The notes beneath the pieces are model-generated. The model was not told where the DNA came from. It worked only from the letters and a program-made list of their open reading frames with translations, and did not search any database. A program made the translations under genes and the position numbers. Of a DNA stretch of 64,000 nt, positions 55,748-64,000 are shown in pieces (the first letter of the stretch is position 1; the number at the start of each line of letters is the position of its first letter). The stretch comes from Pelodera strongyloides (lineage: Eukaryota > Nematoda > Chromadorea > Rhabditida > Rhabditidae): assembly GCA_036852015.1 (NCBI GenBank), contig JAANDG010000579.1, positions 1-64,000 of the forward strand. Direction: 5' to 3'.

Positions 55748-56657
55748 TTTAAAGGGAAAGAAAAAAGTTTTTCTTAATTAACTTGAGCAGAATGTCCGGT
55801 ATTTGAGAAATATTACTGTGAAAACCGCATTTCTTTACGCCTAGAACTCGCGCAGAGATATTTCACGGCAAGCAGACCGGCCAGGTACCGTAGTCAGAAA
55901 CGCAATGAGTTTTTACGGTTTATATCCGTCCATTAGCATTCTTTCTCTACATAATAATTGTTAAACGAATGAAATGCACACCTAACATTATAAATAAGCG
56001 TTTCCAATACTGTACTGCACTAAAAGAGCCAAAATTGATCCTGACTACGGTACTTGGCCGAACAGTTTAAAGGGATGGGCTCACTACAAAATCACCTTGT
56101 TTTTATGCTTTAGTTTGATTGTACAAAGGTAAAATTAAACAAAGAGCATAAAAAAAGTTTCTTGAATTACTCCCTAGGGAAGATATAAGGTAAAAAGGGT
56201 GAGTATTGATCTTTCTTCCGATAATGAGTAAACAAGATAAACTAGGGAAGCTAAGAGATATGGCTGAAACACACTGTTTTGGGCAAAATAAACTGTAGTT
56301 TTCATCGTTTATTTTACTTAAAACAATGAAAAACAGTGTGTTTCAGCCATATCTCTTAGCTTCCCTAGTTTATCTTGTTTACTCACGTTATCGGAAGAAA
56401 GATCAATACTCACCCTTTTTACCTAATATCTTTCCTAGGGAGTAATTCAAGAAACTTTTTTTATGCTCTATGTTTAATTTTACCTTTGTACAATCAAACT
56501 AAAGCATAAAAACAAGGTGATTTTGTAGTGAGCCCATCCCTTTAATATCTCTGCGTGTTCTAGGCGTAAAGAAACGCGATGTCGACAGTAATATTTCTGA
56601 AATTCCGGCCATTCAGTGCAAGTTAATTATGGAAGACTTTTTCTCGTGGGCCTCTCC
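55748..56657. mobile_element. Foldback element interrupted by another hairpin element
   Basis: Left arm TTTAAAGGGAAAG, ACCGCATTTCTTTACGCCTA, CCAGGTACCGTAGTCAG. Right arm CTGACTACGGTACTTGGCC, TAGGCGTAAAGAAACGCGAT, CTTTTTCTCGTGGGCC. The right arm is broken at a TTAA by the element at 56067-56545. A third partial copy of this family starts at 63877. Confidence 0.75.
56067..56545. mobile_element. Near-perfect hairpin element with TTAA ends, nested
   Basis: TTAAAGGGATGGGCTCACTA left and TAGTGAGCCCATCCCTTTAA right; arms of about 215 bp are nearly exact complements (GAAACACACTGTTTT with AAAACAGTGTGTTTC nearest the loop). Confidence 0.9.
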
Positions 56658-56776
56658 GGATGAACATGAATTAGAATAAAAAATCGAGCTAAATTCGATC
56701 AAATTGTCATAAATACGCAAGAATACTCAGTTGCCCATGATGCGTTTCAAAAACCTGCCGGTATTTCGCTTTAAAG
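56658..56776. mobile_element. Right half of a palindromic MITE
   Basis: ATGAACATGAATTAGAATAA to CCTGCCGGTATTTCGCTTTA; left terminus missing where it meets the foldback. Confidence 0.7.
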
Positions 56777-57621
56777 GCACAGTTTCGCTCTTCCCGACTG
56801 CGCTCTCCCACGCAACATAGTGAACTTATTATGTAGACGCAATTTTACACCAACAACTACTCTCAAGATTACATAAGACTATCACATTGGGCTTGCCTTT
56901 TTTCCTAATGAGACATTTAGGCCAATTTATCGACTCTTTATGCCATTCCTGGCAACGAAGAAAAGACGGTTGTCACAAAATTTTTGTCTAAGTACGGTAA
57001 GCAGCGGAGGAAGCAGGAAACGCAACGCTTTACTTTAAAAAAAAGTTTGACATACGATATACGTGTGCTCGCTTTGAGAGAAGATAATTGCATAGAATAG
57101 GTAGATCTTCGAGCTTACCAATTTTTCCTTGTCCTGATTATGCCGAAAGATGAAACGTTGACATAACGATTTGGTTTACATCTTTCCAATCTGTCTTTTT
57201 CGGGAATCGTACTAAGCTCGAAGATCTACTATTCTATTTTTAGTTTCCAGCGTCAAACTGCCCTTCTGACTTATGATTGTCATACAGATTATTTTAGCTT
57301 GTATGAGAGCGATATTCTTGCAATGAAAGTTCTTTCTTGTTCTTTTTCAGTGATCGCTGTGCAAAGGTTTTATCACAAAGGATTAGGCATCGATACCCAC
57401 AAAATACAAAACTAGTATAATCGTTGGTGAGGCTCGAAAATAACGTACTATGATACTAATTTTTATTACTGTGTGCATTGATGGGTGCCCAAACAGGGTC
57501 GGCTGGCATGCGACAGGCGGAACGCATGTATGTTCGCCGAACCGCCAACGAAAGTAGTTTAACAAATTAATGATGAAAATAATAACAAACGAATTTTTTT
57601 TATTTCAAATTATCAAAAATC

Positions 57622-60600
57622 TTAAGCGTAGCAGATGTACTTGACTCTGGTGCCGCTGAGTCCCCATCTGCCTTCCATTCCAAAATAGTCAGGCATCGGA
57701 AGAAGACGATCGCTTTCTTTCGCACCATAACCAAAGAACGGCTGAAATATAATGGTTCGATTCATGCTTAGTTACTAGAAAAGCTTATTTTAAAGCTGTA
57801 TTACATCTGGATTCTGAATTGCACGCTCGACCGTGTATTCCCGTGTAATGGATGTGTTTGGCGTAGGAACGAGCCCGGTGGTGTAGTGGCTAGCACTGTT
57901 ACCAAGCACCCTCATGACAGAGTTCAATTCCTACGGCTGATTGCGCACTGGGTGGTGAAAATAAATTGTGAACTTACAATCTCCTCTAGGGTTTGAAGAT
58001 CCACGTAGAGGAATTGGAAGCTGTATTTGTATTCCGGGGTGTCGAGATGCAGCCTAAGTCCGTAAGTGAATTAAAGCGGCATAGCGGCCGGTTTTTGAAA
58101 CACATCGAGCACAACTGGCAGCATATGCAAGAGCATATAGAAATAGGCCTATTTTTATTCTAATAACGCTCGTTCGCATGTAATGCATAGGAATGCAACT
58201 AGCTGACATACGTTCCAAAAACAGCCGCTACTTCCTTTAAAGCGAAATACGGGCCGTTTTTTGAAGCGCATCGTGGACAACTCAATCCTTACGTATTCAT
58301 GCTAATTTTCTCGAATTCAGCTTGATATTTTATTCTAATTTATTTTCATTTTCGTACGCTGCATAAGAGTGCTGATGTCTCGATGTGTTTCAAAAACCGG
58401 CCGCTATTTCGCTTTAATATCTTTATTAACAAATTTAATAGAATAATACCTGACGATAAGTCTGTATTTTTCGCCAAACTGAAACGATGGTCTGTGGAAG
58501 GATAAGTACGACGAATCATTGCCTTCTTCGCCCTAAATTCAGCCTCTTTTTTTATTTATTTCTAGCCTAAGCCTAAGCCTAAGCCTAAGCCTAAGCCTAA
58601 GCCTAAGCCTAAGCCTAAGCTTAAGCCTAAGTACGACGAATCATTGGCATCTTCGCCCTAAATACAGCTTTTTTTCTAGCCTAAGAATAAGCCTAGCTTT
58701 AACCTTTTTTAACCTTTAATTATGATAATATTTTTTTCTGTTCCTCTTCAGCGAGATGCTCCTCTAAAGTACTTTTCTGGCGAACCGCTCAGTGAAATAG
58801 TTATTAATGACGAGCAGGCCAAGCCGCCAAGCGATAGGAAGACAATTTTTTCATGCAAGACGAGAGTGCATGAGTGAAGAGGCGCAGGAAGAAAATTAGC
58901 GAGACGTTCAGTGAGCGCATTGCTGTGCAGGTGGATGACGTTTTCGCCAAAAAGGAACATAGTCATGAAATAAAATTCGCGAGTGAAGTGACATGAAATG
59001 CCAAATCGGACGCTAAAAATTAGGAGATCTTATTATATAAAGGAGAAGAGTTTACTTTTTTGTTTGTGTGAACATAACGAAATCCTCTCATAAAGAAAAT
59101 TTTCTATTCACAATCGAAAGAGAACATACAAAATCTTTGCCGCTGACGGGATTCGAACCCACATCAGCGCACAAACTCTCGCTTCACAGTCCAACGCTCT
59201 ACCTGCTGAGCTATGATAGCTCATCTCAAAGGGTAGCGTTAGTCGAGTGGTGATCCAAACTGATTATCATACGTTTCCACAATCAGAACCGTGTGAATGT
59301 GTTGGAGGAGAAAGAGACGCGAGTAAACTTTCTTTAAATTGTAGCAACCCTTTTTTTAAATAGGATAGGGAAACAATCGGCCGAAGGCCGATTCCTCCAG
59401 TCGGAGAAGAGCCCGTAGGGCTCTTCGAACGGCTGGTATATTATAATTGCCATGTCTAACAGCTATAACTGTCCATGCATAAAGTCGTATGGAAAACTGG
59501 AATATTGTGGGAAACGGTAAACTTGTATTTCTCCTGCTCCAGGCCCTTTAAAATCAATTTTTCGAAGGAAATAACGTTCACTTGGAGAATATGTCTAAAT
59601 TCGACACCGAATGGAGCACAATTGGCATTCTACAGCTTATTTTTGTACCAGTAGACGTTTCACAAACCACGTGCCGTACTGCTTTAAAGACAAATTATCT
59701 TACCGCATGCTTGTATCGGATGATAGCGCTCGGGTACTCTCGACTGAGCGCGATTTCAAACGAACAGGGTATTATGGCTTCGGTTTGGTGCACAAGTTCG
59801 CTTAGTCGAGCTTGCACGTTAGAGAACGTGATGCGAACGCTTCCACTGAATTGGGTAGTAATTATAATTAAAAGGCATTTGTAATTATTTTTTCCCCATT
59901 ATACTCATACTGGTCGATTTTTGAAACGCATCGCGTACGCTTGCTTCCTTAATGCAAATGAGCGTAAATTAGAATAAAAACTAGACCCCAATTAGAATCC
60001 ATTTTGCATAGGTGCATAGGAACGCAAGCAAGTACTTCAGATGCGTTTCGAAAACCGGCCGGTATTTCGCTTTAATGCACACAAATTATTCATTTGTTTT
60101 TCAATTTGAATTGTAGTAAAATCGTCTACTTGTGTCCTCCATTGGCTGGTTGTTCAAAAACGCCGTCATATTGCCACTCAAGGATGTATGGGACTTTTCC
60201 GCCGCAGGCAGTTGAGGCTATAACATTAATATTTTTGTGGCATATTCATTATCAGTCGACTATCGGACATCGCCGGCTGCGGCGACTTTCCACTAATACG
60301 CAGGCTAAGTTTATGGGCATCTTTGGGCAAACAATGGGCATATTATATGTATATATCCCAACGTTTATGTAATTCGATTCATTTGTATTTATTTTGGAGA
60401 GTTGATCGAAGTTGGCCTACTTACACAAAACGCAAGAAACGTAGAAAAACGTTGCCGGCACATAAAATTTCAAACTTTTCTCCTCTTTATAGGAAGATAC
60501 TGCATCATGTACCGTTATTTTAATTTTTAAAGTAGCGTATGTTATCTTCATGTAAACCGTTTTACATCTTCATGTAAACCACAGGCCACGTACGATTATT

Positions 60601-62284
60601 TACAATATAACTTTCGTTTGGAGCTATTTGGACTTCTTGGGCCAGAAATGAAGCAAATTTATCTATAAGTTTCACACGTGCTGAAAAAAAAAGTTCTAAT
60701 AACCTTTCTTTAAAAGAACGTGAGCCCATTTGAAGCAACAAACACTCGCTTTACTGTAATTAAAAAAAAATTTTTTTTTATATATATAACTCTTTATTCA
60801 AGCAATACGATTTAACAAACGGACAATGTCAATGAAAGAGATAGACACACACATTGGTCCGTTTATTTGCGTAATCTGTTCTTTACATTGTGTTCTTTAC
60901 AGTAATTGTGAGAGACGCCGTAGCGTAGTGGCCATACAGGCTGTGCTTTGATTGCTTATCACGTTTGAACTCTAACGGACAATAAGGACACTACGTATAG
61001 CCAGCGAAAATAGTGTAGAAGTAAAATTCTGCTTACAGTAATGTTGGGCGACAGTGCCATATTTGTAGAAGGGATCGTTTTCGACTACCGGAGGAGCTGC
61101 CAGCACGCAGCAAATCTGATAAATTTGTGGTTATTCCTGCACAAATAACTGTCACCAAACGGTTCTCACCGAAAACCCAATGGTGACTGTTAGTGGCCAA
61201 TTGGGTGACCATTTAGTGACTAGTTGATGGCGGTTTTCGATGGAATTTGGTCACCACATGGTCATCAAATGCGCATCTCAGCACTCCCATTTCATCTACA
61301 TAACTTTATATCCTCAAAAAGAACTGACGAAACTCGGTTGCTCCGCGGCGAAAAAAATGGGGTTCGCCTAGGTTTCGCCGCGCCCTTCGCTCAATCTTCG
61401 CCGGACTCTCGCCAGGTCCAGCGGGCGTTGAAAACTGGCATGCAAGCGGCAACGGCTCGGCGTGCAGGCGTGCATGAAAAAAGTGTCACTCCGTTGGGAA
61501 TGGCGTGCCAGGTTGCACGCGTTGTCACGCGGCTTGCACCTCAAGTTTCGTCAGTGGAGGGCACTGATCATTGACTACCCTATGGCGAAAGCTGATCGAA
61601 GATTGAGCGAAATCGCCGCGCAGCCTACTTATCAGTTTTTGCATAGATTTGCGCATTGTCGGCGTGCCTCCCTTGCGGGGCGCACCAGGCGAGAGTCTGG
61701 CGAAACCTGGGCGGACCTCTTTTTTGCCGCACAACATGAGACGTTCGAGTTTTGAGGACAACTGTGTTCGTTTCAGAAGACGTCCCCTAAGAATGGAGAA
61801 ATTTTATTGGCTAAGTATCTTATTATATAAAGTTGGGAGCTTTGTTTGTGCGTTTGTTTGATTGTACGTTTGGATGATGTGCGTTACGCTCAGGTTGTAG
61901 GATTGGTTCAGTAGTTCGTTCCCATGCACTGAGCCATCTCACATTCTGAGCAACCCTCTCACAAAAGCTGTAAAAAGGCTGCATCTATGGAATGCGTGTG
62001 CCGTATCAGCCGTGCGAGTTGGCGGCGCTCAAAGTACTACGAATAAACTACAAAGAACATGCAGATCTAGAGCAACAAAAAGAGCAACGAAGCGAGGTTT
62101 TTAGCATATGATCCATACTCTAATTTTTTTGTAACTACTTTTGAATCCACGTTTCACGTATGCATAAAATAAAATAAATGTAATAGAAAGTTGCCTCGGA
62201 CGGCGCAGCCGGCTGGTGATTAAATGATCAAATATAATGACTTACCAGTGGGAGAAGGGCTAGTAGACAAACCATATTTGTCAT
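57622..62284 (-). CDS. G2: small secreted protein, six exons, paralogue of G1
   Basis: Minus-strand exons: 62284-62246, 61115-61037, 60217-60130, 58532-58450, 58053-57978, 57741-57622. Exon 1 is MTNMVCLLALLPL and exon 2 ICCVLAAPPVVENDPF..., together a signal peptide. Exon 3 has KVPYILEWQYDGVFEQ. Exon 4 has SFQFGEKYRLIVR. Exon 5 has DTPEYKYSFQFLYVDLQ. Exon 6 has FGMEGRWGLSGTRVKYICYA and TAA. Exons 1 and 6 equal those of G1 in length (39 and 120 nt), and junctions 1-2, 2-3, 4-5 and 5-6 close. Junction 3-4 leaves phase 2 against phase 0, and about 15 residues present at the start of G1 exon 4 are missing. Either a small exon was not found or the gene is broken, next to a telomere-like array that carries a copy of the exon 4 start. 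Family unknown; secreted, a galectin-like fold is only a guess. Confidence 0.65.
57871..57937 (+). repeat. tRNA-like SINE head in G2 intron 5
   Basis: GTAGTGGCTAGCACTGTTAC (A-box-like) and AGTTCAATTCC (B-box-like) 30-40 nt apart; acceptor stem does not pair. A similar GTAGTGGCCATACAGG head lies at 60914-60980. Confidence 0.4.
58071..58241. mobile_element. Palindromic MITE, first of a TTTAAA-joined pair
   Basis: TTAAAGCGGCATAGCGGCCG left, CAGCCGCTACTTCCTTTAAA right. It starts 18 bp from the G2 exon 5 acceptor. Confidence 0.8.
58236..58417. mobile_element. Palindromic MITE, second of the pair
   Basis: TTTAAAGCGAAATACGGGCC left, GGCCGCTATTTCGCTTTAA right; shares TTTAAA 58236-58241 with its neighbour. 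Confidence 0.9.
58564..58634 (-). repeat. Interstitial nematode telomere array (GCCTAA)n
   Basis: About eleven GCCTAA units, one changed to GCTTAA. On the minus strand this is (TTAGGC)n. It is flanked on both sides by copies of the start of G2 exon 4. Confidence 0.95.
58631..58690 (-). repeat. Second copy of the G2 exon 4 acceptor and start
   Basis: GTACGACGAATCATTGGCAT CTTCGCCCTAAAT repeats 58506-58538 (one block differs by GGCATC for GCCTTC). The copy contains acceptor, 27 nt of exon 4, then runs into TTAGGC repeats. Confidence 0.85.
58740..59000. other. Unassigned stretch with a 72-codon minus frame
   Basis: Minus frame 58966-58748 includes SLITISLSGSPEKYFR, which weakly recalls NLRFTFASDPGRLSH of G1 exon 4 at the place where G2 lacks that segment. 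No acceptor or in-phase donor was found, so it is not joined to G2. Confidence 0.2.
59028..59436 (+). mobile_element. Non-autonomous Helitron-like element, copy 1
   Basis: Starts A|TCTTATTATATAAAGGAG. It ends with the 9-bp stem hairpin GAAGAGCCC-GTA-GGGCTCTTC (59406-59426), 6 nt, then CTGG|T. TC at the 5' end, a hairpin shortly before CTRR, and insertion between A and T are the Helitron signature. 409 bp, no coding capacity. Confidence 0.7.
59145..59220 (-). pseudogene. tRNA-like segment inside the Helitron-like element
   Basis: Minus strand: A box TAGCTCAGCAGG (59202-59213), D-arm GCTC...GAGC, anticodon-loop-like CTGTGAA, then a long variable region and a perfect B box GGTTCGAATCC (59149-59159). 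The acceptor and anticodon stems do not pair, so it is not a functional tRNA. Confidence 0.5.
59908..60076. mobile_element. Palindromic MITE in G2 intron 3
   Basis: CTGGTCGATTTTTGAAACGC left and AACCGGCCGGTATTTCGCTT right; left TTTAAAGC decayed. Confidence 0.8.
61435..61550. repeat. GGCGTGCAAGC-family repeat, copy 4, adjoining GCGCGGCGAAA repeat
   Basis: GGCATGCAAGCGGCAACGGC and GGCGTGCAGGCGTGCATG; the preceding 61320-61420 is GCGCGGCGAAA-type (GACGAAACTCGGTTGCTCCG CGGCG). Confidence 0.55.
61818..62216 (+). mobile_element. Non-autonomous Helitron-like element, copy 2
   Basis: A|TCTTATTATATAAAGTTG start; ends with small hairpin CGGC-GCA-GCCG (62201-62211) followed by GCTGG|T. Same 5' terminus as 59028-59436 but a different body; 399 bp. 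Confidence 0.65.
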
Positions 62285-62398
62285 GCTCTCCCATGTTTAT
62301 CGTCCCTTTAAATATCATATCCAACAAAGGCTTCAGACAGCAATATCGATTTACCTTTAATTTTTCACACATAAAACGCCAAAAACAATGGAAAATAT
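62285..62398 (-). promoter_or_regulatory. G2 promoter block, conserved in G1
   Basis: Same ordered words as 55049-55165, ending in GATATTTAAAGGGACGAT about 12 nt before the signal-peptide ATG. Confidence 0.55.
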
Positions 62399-62857
62399 TA
62401 CGGCCGGATTTTTGAAATTTGTTTCCTGAAACAAAATGCAAAAGATTCTTGGGCGGATTATTCTGTATACACGTCAGGAGGTGGTCAAAGATCTACTTTT
62501 AAAACACGTTTCCGTAATTGAAAAAGACTGTGCGGTTGTTTGAAGGAGTATACGTTGAGCAAGTATAATTTCCAGTCTACCAAAAAAAATAATAATAAAA
62601 AGAACATTTGAAAGAAACACATTTTGAACAAGGTTTGTTCTGAGCCTACAGAAAAAACGGCGTTACTTAATAAATAAATAAGTAAATAATAAATAAATAA
62701 AAATGCTGAAAAACTTGTGTTGTTCATAGGAAAACAGATCATTTTTAATAATTTCATGGAAAATCTCAGAATCCGCTGTTGTGGGTGAGATGTTTCGCTT
62801 CACGGTGCTGCGCTCTCGAAAGTTTTAATAAAAATTGAAAATTGAAAAAAGGCTTCT

Positions 62858-63024
62858 GTGATATATCGGACGGTCTTTGAAAAAAAAGCATTTTTGCGTG
62901 GCTTATGCAAATGAACATAAATTTGAATAAAATATCGAGCAAAGTTCGAGTGAATTAGCATAAATACGTAAGGATTCAGTTGTCCACGTTTCGTTTCAAG
63001 TACCGGCCGGTAGTTCGCTTTAAA
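62858..63024. mobile_element. Palindromic MITE
   Basis: Right end TACCGGCCGGTAGTTCGCTT TAAA is clear; left GATATATCGGACGGTCTTTG is decayed. Confidence 0.75.
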
Positions 63025-63870
63025 CAGTAAGTCGAATACGTTTTCGCTTTAAAGTTTGCAGGAAGAAGCAGAGCAAGGTTTTTGCAAAACTGTGAAATGC
63101 CTGAAGCCAGTACCTATGCATATACACTACGCTTGTTCTTCCATTGCTTTATGAGTTCTTATAGCCTGTTTGACAAAAAGGTGAATTATATACTACTTTC
63201 TCATCATCAGACCAATTGTGATACACTCCACGTGAAATAAATAATTTTCAGCATTTCCAACGAACCGTCGTTCACTTTTTTTTACTGATAAGTTAGCCTG
63301 TTTAATTATTGGCCCAGGTCCAGGCCCCGCATAAAAAAAATGGCCCAAAAAATTCTCCTATAATAAACTTTGGTCACATAAGAACAAAGATTATCAATTG
63401 TTTACGTCATTTGATATTTAAGTTTACATTAAAAAATAGTCAAAAGCGCTAGAGCGAGGTCAGTAAACAGACCAAAATGTGTGGTTTATCTGTAGAAATC
63501 ACAAAAAACCACATTTACACCGGTCTCTTAATAATAAAAACTACCTTTGAAAGTTTTCCACATCGTTTACCTCTAATTGTAAGACAAAACTGGAAAGTCT
63601 AGTGGAAATATTGTTAGTGTTTTATTATTTGTGTCTGTATGAATTAAATTGCGTGTATATTTTGTATCAATTAATTCTACCACGACCTCTTCTTTACCCC
63701 TGTGGTTACCAAGTTTCGTTGAAAAATGTCATCAACTGGTCACAAGATGGTATAAAAACATTTGGTGACGGTCCGACGACGGTTTTTCTATGATTCTGCG
63801 GTTTTTTTCCTTGATTTGCATCATTTTCTAATGCACACTGTCCAGTACGCGTTCCAAAACCACGTGCAGT
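63025..63870. other. AT-rich stretch, no gene recognised
   Basis: Contains another CGCTTTAAAG MITE-type end near 63050, a GGTGACGGTCC/TTGGTGACG-type fragment related to 52430 and 61140-61220, and a CCACGTG-type MITE end just before 63877. No exon was seen. Confidence 0.35.
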
Positions 63871-63876
63871 CGCGCT

Positions 63877-64000
63877 GTAAAGGGACAGGCCCACGAGAAA
63901 AAAAAGTTTTAATCAATTTACTTGTACGGAATGTCCGATATTTCAGAAATACTACCGTGAAAACCGCATTTCTTTACGCCTAGAACTCGCTAGAACAGTA
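63877..64000. mobile_element. Foldback element left arm, cut by the window end
   Basis: GTAAAGGGACAGGCCCACGA then ACCGCATTTCTTTACGCCTA, matching the left arm of the element at 55748. Only one arm is inside the window. Confidence 0.7.

Noticed and set aside
58564..58634. Chromosome end
   Set aside because: Telomere-type units are internal, short and flanked on both sides by ordinary sequence, so the array is interstitial.
59145..59220. Functional tRNA gene (minus)
   Set aside because: The anticodon and acceptor stems do not pair and the variable region is far too long.

Overview
The window reads as eukaryotic, gene-poor and transposon-rich DNA from a nematode, most like a Caenorhabditis-type (clade V) genome. 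Three observations support this. Introns end in short U-rich TTTCAG or TATTTAG acceptors with GTAAGT-like donors. The interstitial telomere-like arrays are (TTAGGC)n, the nematode telomere unit. Many palindromic elements are bounded by TTTAAA or TTAA, a type familiar from Caenorhabditis repeats. Nothing suggests bacteria: there are no operon-like ORFs or Shine-Dalgarno sites. Gene calls rest on hand-spliced exons and not on the long ORFs, nearly all of which are chance frames or translated repeats.

Layout. 0.46-6.35 kb is a 5.9 kb DNA element with 371-bp near-identical terminal inverted repeats and no recognisable transposase. 6.35-14.1 kb is gene-free: a 5'-truncated LINE (7.8-8.56 kb), GC-rich and palindromic repeats and a CA microsatellite. 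14.19-20.03 kb carries the best-supported gene, an 11-exon TMEM144-type multispanning membrane protein (363 aa, every exon phase closes). 21.6-34.2 kb is an old, strongly diverged inverted duplication centred near 27.5 kb. Each arm carries splice-flanked, exon-like modules of 140-230 bp in matching order, interrupted at matching places by large foldback elements; this is the most unusual part of the window. A 17-bp minisatellite follows at 34.3-34.7 kb.

37.3-48.0 kb holds a predicted small gene (74 aa, three exons, plus strand) with a 9.3 kb first intron. 50.6-62.3 kb holds two tandem paralogous minus-strand genes (G1, G2) for small secreted proteins. Both have six exons, a near-identical 13-residue signal-peptide exon and a final 120-nt exon; a galectin-like fold is a tentative guess. 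Their introns are full of palindromic MITEs, foldback hairpins, nematode telomere-like arrays and two short Helitron-like elements. One phase junction in each gene does not close as read, so one or both may be pseudogenes or lack a small exon.

Apart from the genes, most sequence belongs to a few recurring families: TTTAAAGCG...CGCTTTAAA palindromic MITEs (about 20 copies), long hairpins opening TTAAAGGG, a TGGGGTTTGCAAG family, the GGCGTGCAAGC family, a GCGCGGCGAAA family and tRNA-like (SINE) heads. Family names and functions come from reading motifs by eye; no database search was run.
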